Of a DNA stretch of 55,001 nt, positions 1-8,027 are shown in pieces. Under the pieces are notes generated by a model, which was not told the DNA's origin, ran no database searches, and saw only the letters and a program-made list of their open reading frames with translations. The DNA is from Arthrobacter sp. B1I2. GTDB lineage: Bacteria > Actinomycetota > Actinomycetes > Actinomycetales > Micrococcaceae. The stretch spans positions 1 to 55,001 of the forward strand of contig NZ_JAUSYC010000004.1 in assembly GCF_030816485.1 (NCBI RefSeq), written 5' to 3'. The stretch's first letter is position 1, and every line of letters begins with the position of its first letter. The translations under genes were made by a program, and so were the position numbers.

Positions 1-2
1 GG

Positions 3-131
3 GAAGCGATCACTGAACACGCCTTCTTCTCGTGGAAAAACGGGCAAGCCCAAGGCCCTGACAACCTGCCCGAAGCTGCAGCTGAACTGCCGTCCCGCTA
101 CCGCGAACCATACCGGCCCGCCGTCAACTAA
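3..131 (+). CDS. C-terminal part of a hypothetical protein cut by the window edge
   Basis: The reading frame is open from the left edge and ends at TAA 129-131, giving 42 residues with no start. It is rich in Glu, Ala and Pro and ends in PYRPAVN. The two bases before it join the last base of the window to make TGG, and the gene at 54704-55001 then continues in this frame without interruption to give a 142-residue protein. I read it as the tail of that gene on a circular molecule. The product is not recognised. A hairpin and a DUF3846 gene follow, as is common in actinobacterial plasmid accessory operons. Confidence 0.6.
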   Translation, partial: EAITEHAFFSWKNGQAQGPDNLPEAAAELPSRYREPYRPAVN

Positions 132-143
132 CCACATAGCAAA

Positions 144-182
144 GCGTTGCCCGCTGACTCGTCCGGGTTTAGCGGGCAACGC
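144..182 (+). promoter_or_regulatory. 12-bp hairpin between the junction gene and the DUF3846 gene
   Basis: GCGTTGCCCGCT at 144-155 is the exact complement of AGCGGGCAACGC at 171-182, with a 15-base loop. No T run follows, so it may be a factor-dependent terminator, an mRNA stabiliser or a processing site between two co-transcribed genes. Confidence 0.5.
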
Positions 183-218
183 CTTCCCAGCCTGCCCATA
201 GCGTGAAAGGACAACCTC

Positions 219-572
219 GTGACTACAAGCCTCGCCCTGATCATCCCCGCCGACATGAACGAACCCGCCCGAGTCGAAAGCATCGATACTGGGCTACAAA
301 ACCTGCAATCCATCGTGGCAGGAAATATTGAAGCCGTAAGCGGGGATGACTGGCACTTCTACCTGAACGAGGAAGGCAAAATAATGCGCCTCAAACCCAA
401 CCGTCGTGCCGCGCTTCTGCTCCTTGAGGCAACCGGCATCCTGACAGATGTCTATTGCGGGAACGTGGTGTTTCTCGGGAAGACGGCCGACGGCAGCGAA
501 GGCGATGTACCCGAACACCTGATCGATTTGGCACAACAACTTTTCGGCCTGAACCAGCCAGTCAACCAGTAA
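219..572 (+). CDS. DUF3846 domain-containing protein
   Basis: This 117-residue protein has a GTG start. It shows the DUF3846 pattern: an opening LALIIPADMNEP strand, a central segment LQSIVAGNIEAV in which a product identifier such as a tax on length is usual, then LNEEGKIMRLKPNRRAA and a C-terminal GNVVFLGK strand. DUF3846 proteins are common on actinobacterial plasmids and phages, and their biochemical role is unknown. It follows the junction gene after a hairpin and is closed by a second hairpin at 579-623, so it is probably the last gene of the short operon that begins at 54704. The family call is from pattern recognition of the sequence. Confidence 0.7.
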   Translation: MTTSLALIIPADMNEPARVESIDTGLQNLQSIVAGNIEAVSGDDWHFYLNEEGKIMRLKPNRRAALLLLEATGILTDVYCGNVVFLGKTADGSEGDVPEHLIDLAQQLFGLNQPVNQ

Positions 573-578
573 CTAGCT

Positions 579-623
579 CATAGGGGGTGGCCCGGGGTTC
601 CTTTCCTGGTCCCACCCCCTATG
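579..623 (+). terminator. Hairpin after the DUF3846 gene
   Basis: CATAGGGGGTGG at 579-590 pairs exactly with CCACCCCCTATG at 612-623. It begins seven bases after the DUF3846 stop codon. There is no T tract. It is a strong stem at the expected place for the end of the transcript. Confidence 0.55.
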
Positions 624-805
624 CCCGGGTCCGGGAAAGTGCGGGGCGGGACACCGCAACCGTACCCGGCAAACGTCGCTGGTCACCGGCGGTGTCCCGC
701 CCATCACGCGACATGTGCGGACCGATGCCAATGTGCCGCGCCACGTCAGAGTACACAACGGGTTAGACTGCAAAGGTCCCACCATTTTCCTTTTGCGGGG
801 GAAAG

Positions 806-842
806 CAAAAGAGCCGGCACCTTCAAGGTGCCGGCTCTTTTG
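806..842. terminator. Bidirectional intrinsic terminator palindrome
   Basis: A near-perfect 18-bp stem centred at 824 consists of a CAAAAG flank, a GC-rich core with GAGCCGGCACC and its complement, then CTTTTG. The A tract before and T tract after the core make it look like a terminator on both strands. Confidence 0.75.
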
Positions 843-1093
843 TCTCCGCTGCGCAAGCGAGGAACCAGACCGCCTTGCAAAACAAATCCCTGCTATAGAG
901 CGATGCGATGCCTCTTGGTGGGCGATCGCAAAAGAGGCTGTGCACACTCGCCGGGTACGGGCGGTGACATTCCCACTCGCGGTGGCCTGGCGATTGTGTG
1001 CAGCCGGTCAGAGGGGTCCCGTCGTCCAGATGTGTGCGGGAAAAGCAGCGGAGCGGTTGGGCTTTTGCCGTGCACATGTGGGCGAGGGGCAAG

Positions 1094-1417
1094 CTACCCG
1101 ACCGGGACGCTTTCTGCGTCCACGGTTTCTGCCTGGGCAGATGTTGAGCGGCGGGGCTTACTGCTCCCGCGCGGGCGGCCGCCGGCCTTACGGGTCGGAG
1201 CATCGATACCAAACCCTTTAAGGTCGGTTTCGGTCCAGTCCGAGCGGAGCGCGGCGGCGTAGTCCTTGGCGTATTTCTGTTCAGCGGCGGCGAGCAGTTC
1301 GGCTGCCTCGCGCAGCTCGACGCCGCTGGCAGCAACGGTCCTTACGGCGTCTACTTTCCGGTCGCGGGCGGCGTCGATTTTGGCGGCCGCTTGGGCGGCA
1401 ATTTCGTTGATGTCCAT
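1094..1417 (-). CDS. Small hypothetical protein divergent from the mobilisation operon
   Basis: The 107-residue product starts MDINEIAAQAAAK. It has an Ala/Glu-rich helical first half (about residues 5-60) and a basic, disordered tail with GGRPRGSSKPRRS. The frame stays open upstream as far as 1732, but that extension runs across the candidate oriT and the mobC start, so I chose the internal ATG at 1417. Its position beside oriT and divergent from a MobC-like gene is typical of mobilisation accessory proteins. No catalytic motif is visible, and a DNA-binding or relaxosome role is only inferred. Confidence 0.55.
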   Translation of the reverse strand: MDINEIAAQAAAKIDAARDRKVDAVRTVAASGVELREAAELLAAAEQKYAKDYAAALRSDWTETDLKGFGIDAPTRKAGGRPRGSSKPRRSTSAQAETVDAESVPVG

Positions 1418-1636
1418 GCCACGAGCGTAACCGCCCGACGACAAGCGCTGTTGGAGGTTAAAGGAGTGTCGACACGGGGTGCCGAAAGCTGCAGAAAGCA
1501 GCCGGCCGGAGCAAGCTATGTGGTTATGTGCCATAACCGCGTGTCGATCCCCGGTCTGCGGTCGGGGTTCGGCGACACTGGAGTGTCGGCCCGGAGATTC
1601 CGGGGCGCTGCGCTGGGCATGGGGGAGGGGCAACGG
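1418..1636. other. Candidate origin of transfer (oriT)
   Basis: The intergenic stretch before the MobC and relaxase genes holds GGTTATG (1522-1528), TGC, then CATAACC (1532-1538), a perfect 7-bp inverted repeat of the kind relaxases bind next to nic. The hexamer GTGTCG or its complement also occurs at 1466-1475 (as the palindrome GTGTCGACAC), at 1541-1546, and at 1573-1588 as CGACACT-GG-AGTGTCG. Location and structure support oriT. The nick site cannot be assigned from sequence. Confidence 0.5.
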
Positions 1637-2029
1637 ATGAGCGAGGAGCAGAAGTCGCCCCGCCGTTTCGCCCGCCGCCGCCGGGCGAACATCGACGGAG
1701 ATACGCAGTACGTTCGGGTGTCCATGTCGCAACGGGAACGGGCGCAGCTTGCCGTCCTGGAAGAACGTACCGGACGCAGCCCTTCGGAGATCCTTGTCAG
1801 TGCAGCGCTGTACTCCGAGAACTCCGAGTCCCTTGCGGAGCGCCGCGCGATGGCGGTGGAGTTCATGGCCGCCCGTCGCTACCTCGCCGCGCTGTCGAAC
1901 AACGTCAACCAGCTGGCCCGGCAGTCGAACGCGACCGACGAGTTTCCCGAAGCTGCGCGCGTCGTGCTGACACGTGTCCGGGCCATTGCTGACCGCATCA
2001 ATGGCATGCTCGATTCGATGGTGCGCTGA
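1637..2029 (+). CDS. MobC-like plasmid mobilisation relaxosome protein
   Basis: This 130-residue protein starts at ATG 1637 after the purine-rich GGGGGAGGGG. A basic N-terminus (RRFARRRRAN) is followed by a ribbon-helix-helix-like stretch (YVRVSMSQRERAQLAVLEE) and the MobC signature LSNNVNQLARQSN near residues 85-97, with a C-terminal helix. MobC proteins bind near oriT and help the relaxase to open the DNA. Its stop codon overlaps the relaxase start (TGATG), so the two are translationally coupled. The longer upstream frame is rejected because it lacks a ribosome site and crosses the oriT candidate. Confidence 0.8.
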   Translation: MSEEQKSPRRFARRRRANIDGDTQYVRVSMSQRERAQLAVLEERTGRSPSEILVSAALYSENSESLAERRAMAVEFMAARRYLAALSNNVNQLARQSNATDEFPEAARVVLTRVRAIADRINGMLDSMVR

Positions 2030-3630
2030 TGATTCCGAACATCACCAAGGGCACCCGCATGCAGGGCCTCATCGCATACCTTGCAGGCCCAGGGCGCGCC
2101 AATGAACACACAGACCCGCACCTCGTTGCCGGCTCGCCGTCGATCATTGCGTGGCACAACGACGACGAACTCAACGCCACCGCGGCACAGGCAATCGCCC
2201 GTGAACTGGACCAGGCAAAGAACGTCCTCGGAATTGAAGTCGCCGGCGGCCATGTCTGGCACTGCTCCCTTTCCTTGCGTGCGGAAGAAGGGGATCTGAC
2301 CGATCAGAAGTGGGGCGAGATCGCCCAGGACTTCATGGATGAAATGGGGTTCACCGAAGCCAGCGGACGTGCACCTGTCCAGTGGGTAGCGATACGCCAC
2401 GGCCATAGCAAAGCCGGAAACGACCACATCCACATCGCCGCATCTATGGTTCGTGAAGACGGCACCAAATGGGACAGTTGGAAGGACTTCCCCAGGGCCC
2501 AGAAAGTGGCACGCGAACTGGAGAAGAAGTACGGGCTGGAAGAGCTTTCCCCCACGCATTCCACCCGGGGTTTGCGGCCTGGTGAGCGCGAAGCTTCCGA
2601 GCGGCGCGGCGCACCGGAACCCGAACGTCGGTCACTGGAACGAAAGGTCCGTGCCTGCGCAACGTCTGCCAAGGACGAAGCAGAATTTGTCCGTCGTATC
2701 CGACGCACCGGTGCCCTGGTCCGTCCCCGGTACGCGTCCGGCCGTGATGACGTGGTGGTGGGATACAGCGTGGCGGAACGTCCGCCGAAAGGCGGCCGGC
2801 CTGTGTGGTTTGGCGGCGGTCACCTTGCCAAGGACCTGGCACTGCCCAAGCTCCGCGGTGAATGGCAGGACACCCCCCAGTCTGCAGGCGAAGCCGTAGC
2901 CGAATGGGCAGCAGCAGCCCGCGGTCGCCGCCCCGTCACCAGTGGTCGTGAAGCCCACGAACCGGACCCGCAACAGTGGGAGCGGTACAGCAACGAGGTC
3001 GCCCAGCTGCGCGAAAACTTGCGCTCCGTACCATTGGACGATCACGCCACATGGGCGCACGTCGCACGGGAAACTGCCGGCGCTTTCGCCGCATGGTCCA
3101 CAGCTACCGAAACTGTACCCGGCCCGCTGGCCGCGGCCGCGGCCGAGCTGTCCAAGACAGCCCAGCTGCGCCGGTACCCGGTCACGCCGCTCAGGACCGT
3201 AGGACCATCAGCCCGCGGAGCTTCCCTACTGCTTATGACCGCCACAGCCGGATCCGGCACCGCCGCCCAGGCAATCATGCTGCGGCAGCTGCTCAACGTC
3301 TCCAAAGCCATCCACGACATGCACAAGGCGAACAACGACCTGCGCCGGTCACGGCAGATCAACGCCATGGTCCGCACGCAACTGGCCATCGTAGCCAACG
3401 CCCTACCACCGGTGCAGGCGGAGCAATCGGCGAACGCGGTGAAGCAGGAATCAGCGAATGTTACCCCTGTGTCTGCTGTGGACGCCAAGCTGGCCGAAAC
3501 GGTACGCCGTGCACGCGAAGGTCTGGAACCGATGAACAAGCCAGGATCCGTCCTGCCACCGAAGTACGAACGCCCAAGAACCCCGACAACGACCCGGACC
3601 GGAAACGACCGCCCGGACATCGAGCGATAG
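2029..3630 (+). CDS. Relaxase / mobilisation nuclease
   Basis: This 533-residue protein has the PF03432-type relaxase domain in about the first 190 residues. It starts MIPNITKGTRMQGLIAYLAG, where Tyr17 is a candidate nicking residue. The metal-binding histidines are in HGHSKAGNDHIHI, at residues 124, 126, 133 and 135. The relaxase nicks oriT and pilots the strand into the recipient. The C-terminal 300 residues are Arg/Ala-rich with helical stretches and no recognised helicase or primase. The start overlaps the mobC stop, and a coiled-coil gene follows after 17 bases, so the three form one operon. The family is clear. Assignment to MOBP or MOBQ needs a profile search. Confidence 0.9.
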   Translation: MIPNITKGTRMQGLIAYLAGPGRANEHTDPHLVAGSPSIIAWHNDDELNATAAQAIARELDQAKNVLGIEVAGGHVWHCSLSLRAEEGDLTDQKWGEIAQDFMDEMGFTEASGRAPVQWVAIRHGHSKAGNDHIHIAASMVREDGTKWDSWKDFPRAQKVARELEKKYGLEELSPTHSTRGLRPGEREASERRGAPEPERRSLERKVRACATSAKDEAEFVRRIRRTGALVRPRYASGRDDVVVGYSVAERPPKGGRPVWFGGGHLAKDLALPKLRGEWQDTPQSAGEAVAEWAAAARGRRPVTSGREAHEPDPQQWERYSNEVAQLRENLRSVPLDDHATWAHVARETAGAFAAWSTATETVPGPLAAAAAELSKTAQLRRYPVTPLRTVGPSARGASLLLMTATAGSGTAAQAIMLRQLLNVSKAIHDMHKANNDLRRSRQINAMVRTQLAIVANALPPVQAEQSANAVKQESANVTPVSAVDAKLAETVRRAREGLEPMNKPGSVLPPKYERPRTPTTTRTGNDRPDIER

Positions 3631-3647
3631 CACCAGGAAGGTAGAGC

Positions 3648-4424
3648 ATGAGCGAATCAGACGGACTGGACGAGGTTGTAGAAACGATGCTCCGCACAGG
3701 CCTGACCGCCGCTGGACGAATCGGTGAAGAGCTGGCCCGGGCCCGGGAGCAACGCGTCCGCGTCGCCCAAGCTGCGGAGGAGCAACAGGGCCGCGAACTA
3801 CGTGCCCGCCTCGACGGTGAACGTGCCGCCGCACGGGCACAGCTCGCACCGGCGCTGGATGCCCGCTGGTTGGACAACGCCAAAGCAGAAGACATCGTTC
3901 GGGTCCACCAGACCGCCACAGCTTGGAAGGGCCAAGACTCCGTGGCGCAGTCAGCGGCGGACGCCATCCGCGCGCAGGTACAGCAACGCTACGGGATCGA
4001 CGTCAACGCACTCGCAACGGGTGCAGCCTCACTCAATGAAGCGGCACGTGCAACGTCTCAGGCTCAGGAGGAACAGACAAGGGCAACAGATGAAAATGCT
4101 AAGGCCGCCGAACTTCTCGCAGAAGCCGAACGTTCGGACAAGGACCGGCACCATAACGTCGAAGCGGACAACGCACGCCCGGAGCAGTTTACTGCGCAAG
4201 CAGGTGCAGCTTACGACGCAGCCGAGCGGCGTGAAGCCCTGGCAAGGGACCTTGAGCACGTAGCGGACCGGGAAGCCGTCCAGGCACGGCTGGGCGCTGA
4301 CCGGGATCAAGCAACACCGCCGAGGGCAGCGGTGGCATCAAAGCATGGGAAAGGGCCCCAAGCGCGCAAAATGAGCGGCAGATTTGAGCCAGCCAAGGAG
4401 GCCCAAAAGGGTCTCAGCCGGTAA
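3648..4424 (+). CDS. Ala/Glu-rich coiled-coil protein of the mobilisation operon
   Basis: The 258-residue product starts at ATG 3648, after AGGAAGG. It is almost wholly helical and charged, with long coiled-coil stretches (about residues 25-70 and 125-215), a central VQQRYGIDVNAL segment and a basic tail ending KEAQKGLSR. It follows the relaxase in the same operon, which suggests a relaxosome or coupling accessory, but no domain is recognised. A truncated, frameshifted relative lies at 8028-8499 and shares the 20-base stretch around CAGGTACAGCAACGCTACGG. Confidence 0.65.
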   Translation: MSESDGLDEVVETMLRTGLTAAGRIGEELARAREQRVRVAQAAEEQQGRELRARLDGERAAARAQLAPALDARWLDNAKAEDIVRVHQTATAWKGQDSVAQSAADAIRAQVQQRYGIDVNALATGAASLNEAARATSQAQEEQTRATDENAKAAELLAEAERSDKDRHHNVEADNARPEQFTAQAGAAYDAAERREALARDLEHVADREAVQARLGADRDQATPPRAAVASKHGKGPQARKMSGRFEPAKEAQKGLSR

Positions 4425-4455
4425 GTAGGTGGCTCAAAGCAGAACGCCCGACCAA

Positions 4456-4538
4456 CGAAATGAGGGGGACTCGAACCCGCCGGTCGACTTCCGCTGCAAA
4501 GCGGGAATGGACTTCAACCCCCATAAAGGCTCAATCTC
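4456..4538 (-). other. tRNA-like structured element (degenerate)
   Basis: On the minus strand GCGGGTTCGAGTCCCCC resembles a tRNA T-arm with the canonical TTCGA loop. Upstream, GGTTGA pairs with TCGACC around a hairpin with CCGC and GCGG arms and the loop TTTGCA. The end segments GAGATTG and TCATTTC can pair mostly. The arm arrangement does not give a normal cloverleaf and the anticodon loop is one base short. It lies between two convergent 3' ends. It may be a decayed tRNA, an attachment-site remnant or another structured RNA. Confidence 0.25.
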
Positions 4539-5208
4539 CCCCGAAGATGAGCTGTTCGACTTGCTCCGGTTCGATGTCGAGTTCTTCTGCCCATTCGGCC
4601 GTGCACTCGGTATACCGGAGGTAGCTACTGGCGCTGTACCAGGTTAGCCACAGGGGACCGATCTCCTTGCAGTGTTCACTGAACCATTCCGCGACGATAC
4701 TATCCATGATCGGAGTGGTTGCCACCTGGCTGGAGGCCTTAGTAGCGAAGCTGATGAACTTTGTCGCGAAGGCAGGCCCCCACTGATCGAAGAACTTCCT
4801 GTCGTTTTTTCGTTTGCTCACAACATGCTCAAACGCTGCGGTCCCGCCATCGTTCATCGCGATCCCGGCGAGCGTGTGCAGTTCGGCGGCGAAGTCCTTC
4901 CCATTCTCGGGGTCCGTGTTCAGCCGGACGACGCGATCGGCCCGATAGGGACCGAAGTTGGCCTTGGCGTAACCCCAAAGGTAGCTGGCGATGTAGGCGT
5001 CGAGTGCCGAGTCCGTGTCACGGACAAGCTTGAACGATTCCAATACGGCAGCGCGGTCAATGGGGTTGGGAAGTGTTTCGAGAATGCTGTAGCTGCCGAG
5101 ATAGTTTTGCCAGTTTTTCTTCTTCCACTTGAATGCCTCCTGCGGAGGACGTCCCTTCGCATCCCACTTTCGGAATCTCGCCTTCAGATTTTCTGGTACG
5201 GCTGGCAT
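4531..5208 (-). CDS. 8-oxoguanine DNA glycosylase OGG-fold protein
   Basis: This 225-residue protein matches the pattern of OGG-fold proteins (PF21790-like). It has ASYLWGYAKANFGPYRADRV in the centre, a helical AAFEHVV segment, then GPAFATKFISFA, whose Lys sits where the family has its conserved Lys, and PIMDSIVAEWF with the candidate catalytic Asp. Relatives are compact HhH-glycosylase-like proteins of unproven substrate. Its gene points away from the large putative nuclease gene at 5509 across a 300-base gap. I infer a DNA-modification or DNA-damage sensing role, possibly as partner of that nuclease. The family call is from memory of the motif pattern. Confidence 0.65.
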   Translation of the reverse strand: MPAVPENLKARFRKWDAKGRPPQEAFKWKKKNWQNYLGSYSILETLPNPIDRAAVLESFKLVRDTDSALDAYIASYLWGYAKANFGPYRADRVVRLNTDPENGKDFAAELHTLAGIAMNDGGTAAFEHVVSKRKNDRKFFDQWGPAFATKFISFATKASSQVATTPIMDSIVAEWFSEHCKEIGPLWLTWYSASSYLRYTECTAEWAEELDIEPEQVEQLIFGGD

Positions 5209-5508
5209 GGTGGTATTTCCCCCCAGGTAGATGGTGCACTTACCTTCCCATAGGACATGGGTCAGGGATCAACTGCTGCACGCGCTTTTCTCTCCCTCAA
5301 GCTGGCATGGATGCCGTCCTGTCCCTTGGACAGGATCAGATGCATGCTCCATCGTGTGCGGCAGGGCCGTCATACTGTCGCCGGTCAGGAAGTTTCCGTG
5401 TCCCGGGCACGCCGATCTCCTCCGCCCTGGAGAGACCTCCAGCTCTGCGCCCCTTCGATTGTCGTCGGCGCGTTTTATGCTCGTAACCCCCGAGATCAGG
5501 AGCGTGGC
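5209..5508. other. Divergent intergenic region
   Basis: This 300-base spacer separates the OGG-fold gene from the large nuclease-like gene. The right-hand frame is open through most of it, but the first start with a good ribosome site is at 5509, so I treat the spacer as noncoding. It should hold promoters for both genes. I did not find a convincing -35/-10 pair or palindrome. Confidence 0.4.
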
Positions 5509-7932
5509 ATGTCTACCTTTCACCCGCTGGGAAGGGTAATGGGTGATTTCGATCCAGAGTCGTTTGATGACTCGTTGAATGAACTCCTACCCTTCCGCAA
5601 CTGCAGGACCCCTTCGGATGCACGCGCGATCCTGCGCGAGAACATCGAGAAGGATGTCGCAGCAATCCTCGAGCTGGTCGCAGACGCCGACGCCTTTGAT
5701 GTCATCGAGTTGATGCGGATGCGGGAGTTCTCCATCGTCCCCGACCCCCGGCTCGCACCGCCTGGCGGCGCGTCACTGCCGGTGGAGATCGTCGCAGCCA
5801 TCCTACTGGCGAGGCCATCTCGCAAGCCCGATCCCATCCCACGGGGGGACACGCGGCCGCACGAGGTGATCTCGGACTTGCACGAGCGCTGCGTCAGGCT
5901 GGCCCGGATAGCTAGCTACCGTCAGCTGGCAGAGGGCCAACTCCGCCGTGAACCGCTCGGTCGGCTGGCTAGCGAGTACCAGGGCGCTGTACTGAACATT
6001 CGGAATTTGCAATACGACCACATCCGCGACGGACACGACGGCAGGTTGTTCGAGACGGCAGTCTCGAACGAACTCATGCGGACGCACCTCGGCTATGGGT
6101 ACTCCGACGTAGTGGCAGTGCGATCGGCGATGAATGAAATCTCTGCTGAACGGATGACCCGCCTCCGCGACGAGACCGGTGATCTTTTGATGGCGCACCA
6201 GCACCTCGACCCCAAGGACGTTCCTCGCGAGGTCAGGGAGCAGTTCATGTCCGGGATGATCCCGTTCATGTTCCTCCCCGCCGACCGGTCCATCATCACG
6301 TCGTCCGACGTCGCAATCGCGTCGGGATTGGACGTCGCAACAGCGAGGAGGGTCCTCACCTCGTTCGCGCAGCAGTTCGACGACTCGGCAAGCCCGGGCG
6401 AGCGAGTCTTCGATCTACTGATGGGCAATAATCCGTTCCTAGCGCGACCGTTGATGTCCGACGGAGACGACAATTTTGCTCTGACATCCAATGAGATCGG
6501 CCTGGACGTGCTCCGGCGGATCTTCGAGCGCGCACTTCCTCCCAATTCCCCCGATGTGCGCAGGTATGACCAGAAGGCCAGGCAGCCGGTCAGTGAGGAA
6601 CTCGCCAAGAGCTATCTGGAGACTGTTCTCGGGGCCAGGACCTTTCGCGAGAGTTACCACTACCTTGCTCCCAAGGCGGGTGTCTCCGCAGACGAGCTCG
6701 GGCCCGACTGTACGACCCATCGTCAATCCGCCGACGATGTTGAAGGCGACGCGCTCTTCGTAATTGATGATGTCGCGGTCGTCGTAGAAGTGAAGGGGAA
6801 GTCGATCGCCGACCAGGCTCGACGCGGCGATGTGCGACGCCTGACGAACGACCTCAAGGCGACCCTAGGGGACGGCGCGCGCCAAGCCACCCGCATTCGC
6901 GAGCTCATCGAAACCAATCACGGCATCTGGGAGAGCCCCACCACCTGGCTGGACCTATCGAGCATTCGTGAGGTACGGACTCTTGTCGTGGTGCTCGACG
7001 ACATCGGTCCGCTCGGCACTAACCTCGCTGATCTCCAGCACGCGGGGATCCTACCCAAAGACCGCCCGCCGCTGGTTCTATCGCTGCACGATCTCGCTGT
7101 CATAGCAGAGATCGGCGAACGTCCGTCAGAGTTTTTGCTCTACCTGAGGCGGCGCACCGACAGCCCCGTGACCACCTACTACCGCGCTCTCGACGAGCTC
7201 GATCTCTACATGCTGTTCCTCGCTGCCGATCTCTATGTCGAAGAGGACCCCGATGAGGTCAAGACCATGCATCCGACGTTGCCACCGGTCACGAAGACGG
7301 AACGCCGTCGTTACCAACGCTCAGCCGTGGGCACTATGGTCAGCGACAATTGTGTTGAGCTGACAGCCTGGATGAACCGCGACAAGCTCCCGCAGGATGA
7401 GCACCCCGCCAAGCCCTCCATGAACGCGCCAGCCGAGATGCTCGAACTGATCGACCAACTTAACGCGGCAGGCAAACCCGGCTGGTTCCGCTGCGGAGCG
7501 GACCTTCTCGCCTTATCCGGCGAAGGGCAGATGCGCCTCTTGTCGATGATCAAGACTTGCGCCAAAGCTACTCGCAAGGACGGCATGTACCACGACGCCA
7601 TGACCGCAAATGCGGGCATGTGGGGTTTCTCGACGGTGTTTATGGCCACAGGACCCTCTGGTACCCCGATCATCGAGGTCACGGAACGGCTGCAGCTCTA
7701 CGCGAAGGTCAAGCAGTACCAGTTGCAAGCAGATCGCGCCTACGGCTGGATTTTCGACGAGAACGGCTCCCTGGAGGACACCTTCTATCTCAACTCGGTC
7801 CCACAGAGTGATTCCGAGCTCGACGGGCATATCGCGGAAATGAAGCTCCAGCCAGTAGGTCGGAGAATTCCGCCTATTCCGCCTTCGGCGCGTCGGGCAA
7901 CGAAGCGGATAAAGAAGCGCAAGCGTCGCTGA
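5509..7932 (+). CDS. Large protein with putative PD-(D/E)XK nuclease core
   Basis: The 807-residue product begins MSTFHPLGRVMGDF, six bases after an AGGAG ribosome site. The frame is open to 5257, but that extension has no such site. Near residues 415-435 the stretch GDALFVIDDVAVVVEVKGKS has the D...EVK arrangement of Mrr/NERD-type PD-(D/E)XK nucleases, with hydrophobic strands before the Asp and the E-x-K. The N-terminal 400 residues are mostly helical. The C-terminal 250 are mixed alpha/beta and end in a very basic tail (RRATKRIKKRKRR) suited to nucleic-acid binding. I know no named family with this full layout. The divergent OGG-fold partner and the position inside mobilisation genes suggest a mobile defence cargo. 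Confidence 0.7.
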   Translation: MSTFHPLGRVMGDFDPESFDDSLNELLPFRNCRTPSDARAILRENIEKDVAAILELVADADAFDVIELMRMREFSIVPDPRLAPPGGASLPVEIVAAILLARPSRKPDPIPRGDTRPHEVISDLHERCVRLARIASYRQLAEGQLRREPLGRLASEYQGAVLNIRNLQYDHIRDGHDGRLFETAVSNELMRTHLGYGYSDVVAVRSAMNEISAERMTRLRDETGDLLMAHQHLDPKDVPREVREQFMSGMIPFMFLPADRSIITSSDVAIASGLDVATARRVLTSFAQQFDDSASPGERVFDLLMGNNPFLARPLMSDGDDNFALTSNEIGLDVLRRIFERALPPNSPDVRRYDQKARQPVSEELAKSYLETVLGARTFRESYHYLAPKAGVSADELGPDCTTHRQSADDVEGDALFVIDDVAVVVEVKGKSIADQARRGDVRRLTNDLKATLGDGARQATRIRELIETNHGIWESPTTWLDLSSIREVRTLVVVLDDIGPLGTNLADLQHAGILPKDRPPLVLSLHDLAVIAEIGERPSEFLLYLRRRTDSPVTTYYRALDELDLYMLFLAADLYVEEDPDEVKTMHPTLPPVTKTERRRYQRSAVGTMVSDNCVELTAWMNRDKLPQDEHPAKPSMNAPAEMLELIDQLNAAGKPGWFRCGADLLALSGEGQMRLLSMIKTCAKATRKDGMYHDAMTANAGMWGFSTVFMATGPSGTPIIEVTERLQLYAKVKQYQLQADRAYGWIFDENGSLEDTFYLNSVPQSDSELDGHIAEMKLQPVGRRIPPIPPSARRATKRIKKRKRR

Positions 7933-8027
7933 CAAGCTGGATGAAGGGCTACACGTAGAGCGGCAACGATGGAATCCCAGTTACGAACGCCCGTGTTGAA
8001 GACGGAACGGGCCGCCGAACTGGTCCA
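7933..8027. other. Cargo/pseudogene junction
   Basis: A short spacer lies between the nuclease gene and the point where similarity to the coiled-coil mobilisation gene resumes. No repeat or att-like sequence is obvious here. Confidence 0.3.

Larger units (their letters stand above)
573..1093. other. Noncoding region rich in inverted repeats
   Basis: I see no convincing gene in this half kilobase. Besides the hairpin at 579-623 it holds GGCGGGACACCG (645-656) facing CGGTGTCCCGCC (690-701), a long palindrome at 806-842 and looser arms further right, including GCCTCTT facing AAAGAGGC near 908-940 and a CTGTGCACACTCGCC arm facing GGCGATTGTGTGCAG. It lies between accessory genes and the mobilisation region. 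It could hold a replication or transfer structure, or structured RNA. Confidence 0.5.

Noticed and set aside
621..1262. Long rightward open frame in the hairpin region
   Set aside because: Arg/Cys/Pro-rich translation with no family pattern, no ribosome site, and it runs across several inverted repeats. It is a chance frame in GC-rich DNA.
1418..1732. Upstream extension of the small leftward gene
   Set aside because: It would cover the candidate oriT and the mobC start, and its composition is unlike the protein part that follows ATG 1417.
4456..4538. A normal functional tRNA gene
   Set aside because: The T-arm is good, but the D-arm and anticodon arm do not form a standard cloverleaf and the anticodon loop has six bases.
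5257..5508. N-terminal extension of the nuclease-like gene
   Set aside because: No ribosome site at the upstream starts; a good AGGAG precedes ATG 5509.
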